Source of the DNA: Struthidea cinerea
Lineage: Eukaryota; Chordata; Aves; Passeriformes; Corcoracidae
Direction of reading: 5' to 3'
Assembly (NCBI GenBank): GCA_013397865.1
Contig: VZTI01004400.1
Location: 3,368,815 to 3,432,814, forward strand
DNA length: 64,000 nt
The position numbers and the translations under genes were made by a program. Positions 1 to 12,640 of the stretch are shown here, one piece after another. How positions within the stretch are numbered: position 1 is the first letter of the stretch; each line of letters starts with the position of its first letter. Under the pieces are notes generated by a model. That model saw only the letters and a program-made list of their open reading frames with translations, ran no database searches and was not told the origin of the DNA.

Positions 1-2568
1 ATCCCCTGCCAGAATCCATGACACCCGTATGAAGCTGGACAGGCAGTGCATTTCCTTGGCCTTCACTCCACTGCATTACCTTGACTGCAGCACCACATGC
101 TGCTCCACACATCCACCTTTTTCACCAAAAGAAATCACAGATACTGTTTCTAAAGGGATCCAGGGGAAGCTGGGATGGGATGGGGTGGGCTTTCAGAAGC
201 TGTCTTGAGTTTCTAACCATGCTCATGAGTTTGTATCATTTATACTTAAGTAGCCTCACAGCTGCTGTGAACACAACTTTCACTGTGAGGTAGCTCTCAG
301 AGGTTTTAGTTATCCCTAGAGGTTGTGTAGGATAATTGTTGCTGTTTTTGTTAATACTATTGTAGTTGTCATTATTATCATTGTTGTTGTCATTAAATAA
401 TTATTATTATTCCATGTGAGTAGAAAATTCTTAAAAAGCAGCACTTTAAATATCCCTATGCAGTGTGGCAAGTTTAATTTGCACTGCCCAATTACTTAAG
501 TTGGGAGGTCTATTCCTCCTTTCCCCAGGCGAGCAGAGGAGGATTGATTTACAGCTGCAATGCAAGCAGCAGTGAATTCAGAGCTGGGGATACTCGCATG
601 TCCTTCACCCAGAAGCCCCAGCCAGCCAGAGCACTCCCCTGCTGTGGGAGACATGGGGGTTTGCCTCCTCCCTCAGCTGCCAAAAGAATATCCCACAGGT
701 GTCAGGATGGAAAAAATCACAGATGCTTTCAGACACACAAGCCCTTCTTCAGGTCTTGAAGAAAGAGCTTGCGTGCCAAAAAATTGTTTATTTTTAAAAT
801 GAGACTCACTGGTCTATTTATTCATATGAAGTGGGACAGTGTCAAGGGGACACTGTGGGAGTGCACATACCCAAGTGGAGGTTGGAGCTGGGGGATTGCT
901 CTCAGGCAGAGGATGGAATTTATCTTGGATCTGCTGGTTCTTAGATTTTTCATATAGCTTTCAACTTTCAAGACCTTTTGAAAAAAAGAAATCACCCAAA
1001 TTTCTTTTCTGGTTCAGACTAGATTAGGCCTTTCACATCTGAAATAAAGCCTGTAGCCGTGGGTAAAGTCTGTGAATGAATACAATAAATATTTTTCCTG
1101 GTTTTAATTCTAAGGGAAAACTTTCACATCCTGTTAAGTCCAAAGCGGAAGTTTAATTTGTAACTTTTTGGCTTTATTTCTGACCAGACCCCAAAATTTC
1201 TCACTGTAGTCTTGTTTCAGACAATGTCCTACATCACTACTGCTTGGTGGCAACTAACAAAGAGTTGGGAGGATAATTTAGGCAACAGGCATTCTACCCA
1301 GCATACTTTCTATTAATTGCAGCAAGATGGGAGTATTGGTTTTCCTCAAGCTTTCCTCAAAATTATATATGAAAAGAACACATAGCACTGCCGGTCAAAT
1401 CTCCGTCTTATCCTGCAAGCTGCAATATGTCATGTCTGTGGAGTTGCACCCACCTACAGAAGGTCTGAATTTGGTCTTGCTTTTTTCTGATGATGTTTCC
1501 CTTTAGTAGCTCACTTTGTGGTCGTTTAATAGGAACCTAGCACACATGCAGGAGAGGTGTCACATCAGTTACCTGAGATTATTGTAAATGATGTGCCAGC
1601 ACCTGAAGGAGATGTTAGGATGTATGTCAGATCATAATAATAGATACAGTGTTGTACCAGGCAGCACAAAGCCAGATGTATTTATAATTCCTGCAGCTGC
1701 AGCCCTGCTATTAGTTAAGTCTAAGAATGGAGCCACTGATAGATTTGTCAGAGATGAGTTGTCTTTCTAATAGAAAGAAAGTGATGAAAGAAAATAGATG
1801 GTCACTCCAGTTATTGGCAATAGAGAATATTTAACTGTACATCTTCAGTTCAGAGACGGACATATGCACGTGCCTGGCATTTATTCCTCCCCAAACCACT
1901 CAGTGCCATCTGTGATAGAACCTAATGTGGTCTCACCCCAGTTTCCTGTGAGAGGGGACAGATACCTCTGTCAGAAGTGGTGCAATTACTGATCGTCTCC
2001 CCAAAAAGAGAGATGTGTAGGCAGTGAGCCTGACTTGTGAGTTAGGGTTGTAGATCTGGGGTAAAACAGGCTGGCCAGGATGGGAAGGATCCTTCTCTCT
2101 GTTTCCATCTCTGCTTAAACTTTGTGGAAATGGATAAAAGATTTAGGCTCTTCACGTTACACTCAGAGTTGGTCAGAGACCCATGACCTAAGTTCAGCAC
2201 TGAACTAAGGTCCTAGAAACCTTGTAGCCATCTGAGCATCACCCTCTACTGAAACCATTGTACTGCTGCCAGCCCTAAGCATGGACCTTTCTGTATCATG
2301 TTTCATTACTTTTTCCCTGTAATTGAGTAACTTCAATAACTGAATTCATTTTCCACCTTTAAAACAAACAGAATGGTACACGTCTATGAGTTTGGGAGGT
2401 AACCATTGGGGATCAGCTGCCGAGTCAGGCTCTTAGGATGAGAGCTGATTACTCAGACCTCATCATGAATATTCAGAGATGGAAATCAGAATGCAGACAG
2501 TGGATTGAGGTGATCAGGTAACACTGGCATCAGAAAAGCAAGCTGGGGAGGGAGAAAAACTAAACACA
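1..2568. other. Unique AT-rich non-coding sequence
   Basis: I see no gene here. Open frames are at most about 80 codons and have no recognisable domain or codon bias. The segment about 340-412 is an impure run of TTG and ATT trinucleotides, probably a decayed microsatellite. An imperfect palindrome at 2,185-2,212 is listed separately. The rest looks like ordinary intergenic or intronic sequence. Confidence 0.6.
2185..2212. repeat. Near-perfect 13-bp inverted repeat
   Basis: The arm at 2,185-2,197 is the reverse complement of 2,200-2,212 with one mismatch, and only two bases separate them. It could form a small cruciform or hairpin. Palindromes of this size occur by chance in tens of kilobases, so no function is claimed. 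Confidence 0.6.
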
Positions 2569-2673
2569 TTTTCTTCTTCTTCTTCTCCTTCTTCTCTGTC
2601 TTCTCCTTCCTCTTCTCCTTCCTCTTCTTCTTCTTCTTCTTCTGATGATGATGATGATGATGAAGAAGAAAAA
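2569..2673. repeat. Compound microsatellite: polypyrimidine TTC/CCT, then GAT, then GAA
   Basis: The first 75 bases (2,569-2,643) are pyrimidines, mainly TTC and TCC units, with one purine (G at 2,598). They run directly into six GAT units (2,644 to about 2,661) and then GAA units (2,662-2,673). The TTC and GAA blocks on one strand are complementary and could pair across the GAT block. Long homopurine-homopyrimidine runs are known to adopt triplex (H-DNA) forms and to vary in length. No exon context was seen, so this is a simple repeat rather than a coding acidic or serine tract. Confidence 0.9.
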
Positions 2674-5081
2674 TGGCACCAAAGTGTTCTATGTCACTTA
2701 GATGTTCACAAACAAACTAGAACCAGGGATGAATGCAAGAGCCCTGTTGCGCTAAGTTGGGGTGTTTGAACACAGAAGTTATCTTGTAATAGAAAGTTTT
2801 CTGGGAGTCTTCAAGGACAGGAGTACATAAAAACTACATATGACCTCCACGCCTTTACAGACATTTCAAAATGGATGTGCTTTTGATTGTAACACAATTT
2901 TGATGCACTTACCTTGACCTATTAATAACAAAAATTGCTATAATTAAGAATCAAAAAACCTACAGCAAACCATGTTGGAAATAATATTTAGAGGGAATAA
3001 AATTCATGCTTTTAGATTGAAATCTTAGTGTAATACTAGAACCTGTTGATAATATCATAGGAGCACATGTGAAAGAAATCAATGTGTGTTTTCTGTTAAA
3101 AGGTTTTAGAAAAGTGAAAAATACCCGAGCTGTGTAAGTCTAGAAAAAAACTGGGCATTTTTAAGCCTGCCTTTTTGTGATTCTTAATGTCTATGTGCAT
3201 AATTCCAAATCAAACATATTCACATTATTAACTTTTATAAGTTTATTAGTCTCAGTGCTAATGAAACCATTCATCCTTTGCAAATGCACATGGCTCCCTA
3301 ATGAAACTTCAATAGATGGATCAGCAGTTAAGTGAGTACATTCAAATGTTTATGCCAAATTCTGTTTGCTGCAGTGAACAGGGAGACCAAATCTCTTCCA
3401 AACAGATTCTGTACAAACCAACCAGAAGATGCAATGATGCCATCTATGTAATAAAGATTCCCTTTACCAATAAAGAAAACTATGTATTATATAGGATACT
3501 GATATTTAAGATATATTTTTTTGCTTTTGGTTTGCTCTGATGTCAGTCAGAATAATTCCACTCGAAACAACAAAAATAAAAACTAGTTAAAGATATGGTG
3601 AAATGAGAGGATAAATCAGACAAAGAATCATAAATATAGTAGAAAAATACTTTTGAACAGGAACTCAATAATAATTAAGTGATGGATATTTATGTGCCTA
3701 TTAGCTGGGTTTTGAAATCTAAAGCTTATGCTGCTTTTTAATACTGTTTTCACCCTTCCATCTTTTTCTTTGTTGACCTGCCTGCATTTTCTGAGTTCAG
3801 TTTTCTTGGTTGGTCTATGTTTGGATGTTATAACGGGAAGTAACTGATATTCCATACAGCAGAATTTCTTTTCCTTGAAGACTTGGTGGGTTTTCTCAAC
3901 TCTCAATTCAGAAAGCTATACCAAAAGGGCACTTCTGAATTTGGGAGTATCAGCATTACTATTGTTAAGCCCCCAAAGCAAACATTTGTGTCTTGACACT
4001 GTAATATTTTTGAGTTTTTTCCTTAGCATGGAATTTTTTTTAAATTTATATAATTTGGGACTTCAGGATTCGTTTCCAGGAATTCAGAGAAAAACAGTTT
4101 TTATTATTAAGCCAAGCAAGACAGAAAAATGCATTTGCTTCTGGACTATACATATTATCTTCTTTTTTTCATTATTTTCTACACTGAGGTATAAATACTG
4201 TGCCTGTAGCCAAATATGTATCTGCACAAAACAAACAGAAAGCATTCTTAAACCAATGAAGTATTTGCTTTTTTAAAGACATTTTAATCCTATTAATGGT
4301 AAATTATATTACCTATTGTGAAAGCAGACATGAAAGAAATATCTGAAGCATGCAGTTAATTATGATACCAAGTGAAACATAATATTTATGCTCTCCTTGT
4401 GTAGCTGGAACAATTTTTCTTTCACTAACTGTGAGTCATCCACTGATTGAAGTCTTGAAACTGATGATGAGAGAGTTGGCTGGCATATCTGCCATAGAGG
4501 TTTCCTTCTACAGATAATTACTACCAAAAAAAATCTAGGTTTTTATTCTTTTATATTTCCAGTTCTCTATTTTTTAAACAAAATCTCCTCCTCCTACTTC
4601 TTTGACATATATGTCTGTTTAGAGGTTATATGTTTAAGAATAATAAAAGACATCAAAGTCTCTGATAAAGCTAGGGAATGAAGATTTCACTGAACAAGGA
4701 CCTGAACCACAGTTTCATATCAAGGTTGCATTTCTGTCAGAATGGCAGAAATATTTGAATCACAATTTTAAAATGGTCCATTTTAATGACTGCATTCAGG
4801 ACATAGTTTTTTTTAATTACCTCAGTTTGGAATCTCCCCTTTACTCCAGGAGGATTAAAGTGTTCAGAGAGCCAATTCCTGTTACAATACCCTTCTATTT
4901 TAAGAGGCTGTTTTCCTCCCATTGCCTTTGCACTGATTCATATTAGGTGTTTGCAGTGGTTGTTTGATTAGCAAACTAATGCAGTTATGTTTGATTCTTA
5001 TGGCCTTGACTCTGTATTCCAAGCCAGCACTAAAGTCGTATATGGCAGAGAATCTTCTGTACCACACCCTTTTTACCTGAC

Positions 5082-5144
5082 AGTTTTCTACTTTATTTAT
5101 TTTTATTTTTTCTTTTTTTTTAATCAGAGTTTTCTACTTTATTT
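5082..5144. repeat. 17-bp direct repeats flanking a T-rich 29-bp insert
   Basis: The same 17 bases occur at 5,082-5,098 and 5,128-5,144. Between them lie 29 bases that are nearly all T on the plus strand, A on the minus strand. The arrangement resembles a target-site duplication around a very short poly(A) retroinsertion in minus orientation. Replication slippage in T-rich DNA would look the same. CR1 elements do not normally leave such a tail and duplication, so the origin is uncertain. Confidence 0.5.
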
Positions 5145-6572
5145 TCTTATTAATTCATTTGGCTTCTATTTTTTCACTCCTTCTCCTTCTGAAAGGATGC
5201 TCTCATTTTACCACTTGCTTCTGAAAAGATTTGCTTTGAAAATTTGTTCATATACACAGATCTAAAAAGTTGCAAGAAATAAGCCAGAAAGGTGTTCTGT
5301 GAGGAGTGCAGCTGTTCTCGTCCCCCAGGAAAACTAATTCATCAGCTCTTTGAAACAGACTGTCTTAATTGTTTAGAAACTACGAGCTATGGATTTTCTT
5401 TGTTAACGTAAGTGCCCTGTGTAGAAAAATCATCTAGTGTTACAAGTAGGAGGCAACCCCTTGGCACTCATGATTTCAGCTAAGTTTTACATTCCAGCCT
5501 TAATAATTTTATGGGTTTCAGGTGTTTAGGATCCTATTTTCAGGTCTTAGAGAAAACAGTCTCTTCCCTTTGTAGCAAGATTTTATAAAACTCCTTTACA
5601 CTGTGACAGATCCACTTAAATACTGGAGTTTTGTCTGTTGAATCATTTTGAAAAATCAGTTTCTATGGCCCTCACTTCTGTTCAGGGGAGCTTCCCTTTC
5701 TGTATTGATGGTACCCACCCCAACCCTGCTGACAAGTAGTAATCTAGAGAGGTATTTCAATCACATGTAGCCCCTGGAGGGATGGAGATAGGTACAGTCT
5801 TTCAATTGTCTTTGGACTGACTGGGCTGCAGCACCAAACGCAACCCGCATCAGAGGCTGGCCCTAGCACTTCCTCATTCCTTGGCATATCAATAGCCAGA
5901 CAGCTATTATCTGACTACATCTGATATGTGGTTACATATCTAATCACCCAACCCCCATGGAGAAAAGAGCCAGTTGCTAAAATGATATAAATTTCAAGAT
6001 ACTATAAGAAAATCTGAATGTCTAATATCTCCAACACAGTTCCAATTTTCCTAATGCATGACTCCACTCACCTTACCTAAATATTCACTGATAATTTCCC
6101 TCCATCATTCTCAGCTCTGTAAGCTTTTAGGGACAGTTGTCGTAAATCAGCATTTCATTGTTTCTGGCTATAACCTCCTTACAATAAAAAAGATGTTATC
6201 AGTTAAAAAGTAAGAAATGCAGTATGGTCCGAAGGGCACCATTGTAGAGAATACTATCAAACTACAATATAAGGCCCATGCAAATCCACTGCTGTTATCT
6301 ATTTCATAGATGGCAAAAAGCTAGCAGTAGTAAATGTACAGCTGCATAAAAAGGCAGTGATAATACAGGAAATAAAAGCCTCTCTAATCCCTAGTAGCAA
6401 TTTGCACTAAACAATAGGAATAAACTCCCTGTTAAAATTTTGTTCTAGAAATTTACAATTGCCTCCTCTTTCTGCTGGAGTGACTTCTGGTATCACAGTT
6501 CATTTTGCTAGCAGACATGACAAACACGTGTCAGCAGATACATACAGGTAACTAAAAGCATATGACACACGA

Positions 6573-6588
6573 AGGACACCGGTGTCCT
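6573..6588. repeat. Perfect 16-bp palindrome
   Basis: AGGACACCGGTGTCCT is its own reverse complement. The half-site resembles the half-sites of steroid-receptor or p53-type palindromes, but the spacing (four bases between AGGACA and TGTCCT) does not fit the usual three-base steroid-receptor element. It may be chance. Confidence 0.7.
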
Positions 6589-8168
6589 GCAAAACCCATT
6601 CAACTTTTACAGATTTCGTGATTTCATTTGAATAAAACCTGTTAAATCAGCTTTTATCTAAATAGCACACTCAAGAAGTCATTTTTTTTATATATCTCAA
6701 ATTCTCACTTAATAGATCTCTTTGCAAAGTATCAAGGAATTCAGTCAATATTCAGCTGTAGCGAATAGCATGACTTGAGTGATTTAACTGACATGTCATG
6801 AACTTGCAGACACTGGCAGAGGAATGACATTCCAGTCAAAGGTCTTCTCTGGAACTGGACATTTTGCAAATAGGAGCCAAAATAGTCTCCTTACTTTATT
6901 GTCTCAGAGCAGCCTTCCACACAGTTGTGGTTATCATATTCTGCTAAGTTTGTGCTCCATTTCTGCTGTAGTGAGTCCCGCTCGGTGGCCAGGCAGCTTG
7001 CATCCCAGGCAGTCCAAGATTCACCTGCAGAAGTGTACTTTTGCCAAAGCCTGTGTAAAAGGATGACATGAAAGCAAAGCTAGAAGCAGAGACAGACTGA
7101 CCCACACAGCCTGACCTGTCTCCTCCTGAACATCTATTGAAACTGATTGATTTAATGCCTTGCATCTGCCAAACTGTCATTCAAGCCAGAGGGGATTTGG
7201 GTGAAGACAGGGGAAGCATTGTAAAAACGAGTTTGCGCATTGGTTTACTGAGCAAGCTTTTAACTCCTAGGTACAGCAAAATTGGCTTGTTGGAAAAACT
7301 ATGCCTGCAATAGAACAGCTTCACTAAATGGGGAACAAGAAGGGAAGGGGGAAGTGCTATTTGAGGAGTTAGTAGATTTCTTCCCTTGACTCGTGCCTGA
7401 AAGAAAAAAATATCCCAGCTGTCTGCTGCATTGTGTGAACATATACATGCATTTAAATTACTTATATCATTACTTACAGATGTAATTGTGAAATATGTTC
7501 TTTTGCATTCAAAATTAGGGGCAGAACAGATGGTGAAAATTCAGTTTAAGGCAATATGTCCATTAAAATAACCCATACTGTTTATGTATTATAACAATAG
7601 CAGTCTTCAGCATAGCTGAGATTTCTAGCACTGCTAGATTATGATAGAAATACAAATAGGCTGTAGGACAAAATTCAGTATGACTGAAAATTCCCCCTGA
7701 AAAAATTTGCTGATTTCTCTTTGGTGATTGTCAACAGCTGAACCCAGATCTGCTTCCTCCTGCCTTTGCAGTATTTTGTAGCAAAAAGTGAATGATAAAC
7801 TTTCTGGAGTTCATGGCCTGCGAAAACCTTCTCCATATTCAATTCACAGGGACTATCAAAATTTTGCAAATTCCTCTTCTGGGGTAATTTATATCTAAAA
7901 GAGTGCACATATTATAAACATTTTTTTAATATATAAATATAAATAGATATGTATCCAGATATATATATTCTTACTATAGAAAGGAGCCACACTAGGAGTA
8001 AACAAATCTCAGCTTTTGCCTCTGGAGTGTAAGTTTCACACCCTCCTGAACATGAAGAAAAGCTTGCAAATGTGAGCCAGGTGCTCCCCAAAGGCTCAAA
8101 AAAGCAGCAAGCTGTTAAGCTTACTACAATGTTTTCGAAAAATGTTACATAGCTTGAAGCTCTGCTCG

Positions 8169-8225
8169 CTTTTTGCTAATAACACTGAGTATTATTAGCA
8201 AAAAGTGGTGAACCACCACTTTTTG
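8169..8225. repeat. Two overlapping perfect inverted repeats (alternative hairpins)
   Basis: The first hairpin has a 14-bp left arm at 8,169-8,182 and a perfectly complementary right arm at 8,192-8,205, with a 9-base loop. The second has a 12-bp arm at 8,199-8,210 and a perfect partner at 8,214-8,225, with a 3-base loop. The two share 8,199-8,205 (CAAAAAG), so a single strand can form only one at full length. The stems are too short for a standard microRNA precursor. A likely origin is short-range template switching during replication, which copies nearby sequence in inverted orientation. No promoter or flanking gene was seen, so a function is not established. Confidence 0.9.
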
Positions 8226-10754
8226 GACTTGAACAATAATTTTTCTAGAGCCAGTCCAATGAATATTTAAAAAAAAAAAAAAGAAAGAAAAAAGAAAAGG
8301 TAGATTGTATTTTGGACTGAATCACCTACAAGTAAAGCACCAACAAAATATTCCATGTCCTTCATTTGCTTGGCATCTAGCACAATAAAAATAGAATAAC
8401 ATTATAAAAGCTATGAATCTTATGTCTAGCCATAAAATCTGGCACACTCTACGTCACTTTGGATAAGTAATTTCCATTCTACTTTGTTCACTTGAACATG
8501 GTAAAGTAGTTAACAAGAACATTTATCCTTTTCCCTTATTCCATCAGTCCTGACATTTCAAACTATAATTCCCCCTGCATTGAATATACATGTTTTCTCT
8601 TCATTCATGCAAAAAAAAAAATTGTGCTTAACTTTTAAAGAAATTATGAGGGTTTGTGAGAAGTTTAAAGAAAGACAAGATTTGTCTTTGGCATTTGTAC
8701 AGCACTGAGCACAACAAGAATCACACCTCAAACACATTGTACTAAGCAAGGATTAGAATGGTATGTCTTCATGTCTCATACATGTAAAGGAGAATTTACT
8801 CCAAGCAAGACAGATGGAGGAACTCTTAAGCAATAAGCTCAATATCATACCTACTGGAATTTGATAAAATGCATTTATCTGTGGGGCACTGTGCCTTTAA
8901 ATCCTACTCATAAATACGCAACTCTTTTCAGAGTGTTTCTCCCACAGGCTGCTAGAACAGCGGAGAGTTAGAAGATTATAAGAGAAGACTGAAAATACTT
9001 AATTTTTTTATTCCTTTAAACATTCAAGACATTTTAAAGAGTCTAAGGTCGTCATCAGTGTTAATCTGTTAAGCAAAAATAAGCATTAACCATGAAAGTA
9101 ACAAAGTTTTAAACCAGTAGTCCAAATGTGCAGATGAGATTATGGGAGAAATTACCAAATTCAAAGGTGGAGCTTGATGAACTGTGTGAGAGGACAGAAG
9201 CGCTTCCAGGATGCGTGAGGCACTTGTATCACACTTCCATTTAATTACACAACATACATCTTCCACTGCAGCATTTTTAGGGCCTGAGAACTAGCTTTTT
9301 CTAGGTATTGATTCAAAGCTTGACTTCCTCACTTCATGTTTACTCAGTTTTGCATTCCTCTAAAAGTACCTGGGAGAGGTTCAAATCTTAATATTATCTG
9401 GTTATAGTACAAACAGTCAATGGACCATCGTCTCCTCTCTCTTTCTCTTCCTCTCTTCCACTAGCACATAGCAGCTTTTGAGCATTTGAGCCCTCTGTAC
9501 AAGATCTCTCAAGTTGTTATGGAAGTAGGGGAAGGCCAATTTATAACTTCTGGATTTACTGTCCATGATAGCACCAGATTTAACCACTTTCATGGTCTTT
9601 TCAGTCCTCTGTTCAACTGCTTTATTTCCAAGGTCTCACAGACTTTGTAGTGAAGTTGATCTAGAGGGTTGATGGAAGACTACTTTAGTCCAGGTCTCAA
9701 GTTTCCCTCTCCTTCAAAGCACCAAAAGACTCCTGCTTTATGATCTATGCTTTTCAGGTTGTGTCTACATTTTCTTAACCTTCTAGATCCAGATGACATC
9801 CAGAGGAAAGTATTTGGCTTGTCTGAATTCTTTAGTTCTCCTAATTACTTTTTAAGAAACAGCATTATTAATCATCTATCTAAAACAGCCAGTAACCCTT
9901 CCAAAATAGATTTAATTACTAAGAGGTCCAAATAGAGCAGAGCACTCTCCACCTTTTAAGTTGGACAAGTGAAATCAAGTGTTTTATAGCAGCAGCAGAA
10001 TCCTCCATTGATCTTAGAACAGCTGTTAATAAAGCTAGGATCAGCAGCAGAGTCATTAATTCAAAGAAGAGTTAACATGGTGTAAATGGGAAATGCCACT
10101 AGTAGCAATGAAATGGTCACCATTTGGCTTAAAAATACCAGTTTTTCAGATACAAAGATGTCCAACGCCCTCTTTCTAATTGTTAAAAATGTGATGTTGT
10201 TTATGTTAAAATACATCACTAAAAAATGGAAAAAGAAAAACCATCAGAGGACTTGTGCAAGCTGTGGATACACTTGCTTGTTGGGTGACCCCTGATAATC
10301 AGAAGAGTGTGTGCATCCATATGCTACTGTTATACTGTGGTTAACTTTCAGTAACACTTTTTGTTAAATGGGAATAGCAACCTTTAATTAGGATTTGGGG
10401 TTTGGTTCTGAAATTGCCATACACCTGCTTATTCAAAACAGATGTTTTATCTGCAGTGCAGTTTTACTCATAATATGTTATGACGGCAATAGCAGCTTGC
10501 TAACAAAATACAAAGGAAAGGCAATATCTACTTGCTGTGTTCTCTTCTATGAGGTTAATAAAGTTGACTGATTAGGAATATCAGTTTGCTTTTACCAACA
10601 CCTGACTATGTTATCATGCCACGTTATAATCTATGTGAGTGTATCATTCAATGCTCTGATACTGAGAATCTAATTCACTTTTAGCCAGAAAACAATTATA
10701 AAATGACTTGGCCTTTATGTTGCACTTCATTTTTGTAGTGTTTCATGCATCATC
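8226..10754. other. Unique non-coding sequence with a short A-rich tract
   Basis: A poly(A)-rich run with scattered G lies at about 8,268-8,299. I see no promoter, exon or recognisable repeat elsewhere in the stretch. Open frames are short. Confidence 0.6.
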
Positions 10755-10830
10755 AGCTTTCCATGTATTACACATCTCCATCCCCGTTTTACAGACAAAA
10801 GAAGCTGAAACATTGTCCAGCACTGAAGCA
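10755..10830. mobile_element. Probable ancient MIR/L2-like SINE remnant
   Basis: The phrase at about 10,781-10,810, with its central GTTTTACAGACA, resembles the well-known core segment of MIR and related old amniote repeats (consensus of the type CCCCATTTTACAGAT followed by GAGGAAACTGAG). The bases just before it (GCTTTCCATGTATTA) also fit the adjoining part of that consensus. The copy is highly diverged and its ends cannot be fixed by eye. Confidence 0.4.
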
Positions 10831-12525
10831 ATGCACAGGCCTGGCCAGCCTTGGGGCAGCAGCACCACAAACACAACAGATACAGTGAGGTTTCCAAAGC
10901 CCCACCCTCAGGTAAGGCAATTCCTTTCCTGGGTACACTCAGTAAATCCTAAAGTTAGAGGAAGCAAGACAGAAAAGCCATGAAATGTCAAAGACAAGTG
11001 TTCTGGGCTAAAACCTGTTGTGTGGGAGGGAATGTTTCCAGAATCACTTGTTCTGCTTTTGTAACTGTCTTAAAAGGTAGAGAGCACTTCTGATGCTCAA
11101 AGAATGAATCAGTGCACTTTGGATTTCATCCAGAATTTGCCCATAATGTGCAATCAATATTCTAGGTAAAATGAGGGTCCCAGCTAATCACTGAGTGCTC
11201 AGAAGCCTGGAGCTGTCCCGATGTTGTGAGTCAATTTTGCCTCTCATGCACTGAGAGGGTTGTCCTGCCACCATGGCCAAGCCACCTGAGCAATTTGTGT
11301 CCCTTCCCTGTGGAAGAAGGAGGGCTGTCAGCAGAAGGTAGGAGAACAGTGCTGAGGTTTACCCAGCCCAAGTGACAAAGGTGATGCAATACCAAGGACT
11401 GAAGCCTCACAAAGCAGAGAGCATGCCTCTTTTTGCTTCAGCTTTGCAGTATTTAAGTGGGCCGTTGTCATGCCTTCCGTGTCAAAAATGTAAAATTGTT
11501 GTATTGAGGGCTAATGCAACATGTCAATTTATTTTATAAAGATACCATGAAGGCTTCCAATGGGATATAGATGTTAAGTAATACAACAAAAAAAGAATTA
11601 CTATTGCTAAGAAGCATTTTTTCTGCCATATTAACAGTTACTTTTTCTAAGTAACAATAAAAAATGCGTATTTCGGTTGAGAAATACGTATCTAACCTGA
11701 AAACCTTGAGCTTTGGTTTCATCCAGTTTGTAAAATTCTTCTGTATTATATTTGCTGCCATCCAGAACAACAGTTTGGTCGTCTCTATCTGGTCTCTTTC
11801 CTTTGATGGAGTAGCTGTACTACTTCCAAGAATCCTGTAATGAGTAAATTAGCTTTGTTACCATGAACTTGTTCTCAGCCTAAAAAGTTAAAGCAACTGT
11901 AGTCAAATGAGTACAATGCTCTGGTTTACTTGCCTTCTTTTTGTTCGCTTTTTACCACTTTTCTTTTTTACAAAATGTTTTTTGTAATGTCAGACTGTGA
12001 GAAGATACAGGTCATAAAATTATATATTGAATTCTTCTCTGGATAGGAGGAAGGTTTTTGTGATCTGACATTCAGCAAAGCCATCTTGTAGGCTCCATTT
12101 CATTGACAGGCCACAAATATATGTGGATCCACTTTGACTTTTGGACTTAGAGACGTAGATACCTGTTTAAGTAATTTGCTGAATCAGGGCTACAGTGAAA
12201 TGAAACATCAAAAAATTATGTAAATACAGGTTTATAGCTTAGCAGAATGAACATGCTCAATCACTGAACAAATTTATTGAGTGAATCTTGTCTCTCTTTG
12301 TGTCTGCTTTTGGAATAGCTGTGACCACATCCTGCTTTTTTTTATATTTATTATTAATAAATTTGAATGTAGTCAGCAACTACTTTTAACAGATTTCTTT
12401 TTATTTTCCGGTTTGATTATTTAACATTTGAGATATATTGCTTGATGGGATACCTATTGAAAGGACTGGAAAGATTCCCATTGGCTTCAAAGGACAACGA
12501 ATTGTGCCTGGAGCTCTGGTACAGC
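10831..12525. other. Unique non-coding sequence
   Basis: Nothing recognisable was found. A short segment near 12,177-12,192 resembles the terminal motif of the palindromic hAT-like family described at 12,530 and could be a detached remnant of that element. Confidence 0.5.
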
Positions 12526-12529
12526 AAAG

Positions 12530-12620
12530 AATTTAGACACGTGTTAAAACATTGATGCTTTCAATGGGACTTGAGCACATGTTTAAGATAAAGCATGTGC
12601 TATGGGCTTTGTTGCATAGG
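12530..12620. mobile_element. Decayed palindromic hAT-like non-autonomous element (tentative)
   Basis: The region contains AGCACATG (12,574-12,581) and its perfect reverse complement CATGTGCT (12,594-12,601), preceded by TTTCAATGGGACTT. This pattern of AAGCATGTGCTTAA-type arms around a CATTGACTTCAATGGG-type centre is one I know as a common ancient palindromic element of turtles, crocodiles and birds. I assign the family from memory of that pattern. Exact ends and target duplication cannot be seen. Confidence 0.4.
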
Positions 12621-12640
12621 GAAGCACTTCAGTACATTCT

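Larger units (their letters stand above)
2674..8168. other. Unique AT-rich non-coding sequence
   Basis: No gene or recognisable transposon is visible. The longest open frames (133 codons at 3,875 and 92 codons at 4,987) are rich in Phe, Leu and Ile, as expected from AT-rich DNA, and match nothing I know. It contains a 17-bp direct repeat flanking a T-rich insert (5,082-5,144) and a perfect 16-bp palindrome (6,573-6,588), both listed separately. Confidence 0.6.

Noticed and set aside
8169..8225. MicroRNA precursor at the overlapping hairpins
   Set aside because: The stems are 12 and 14 bp, well short of the roughly 30-bp stem of a typical precursor.
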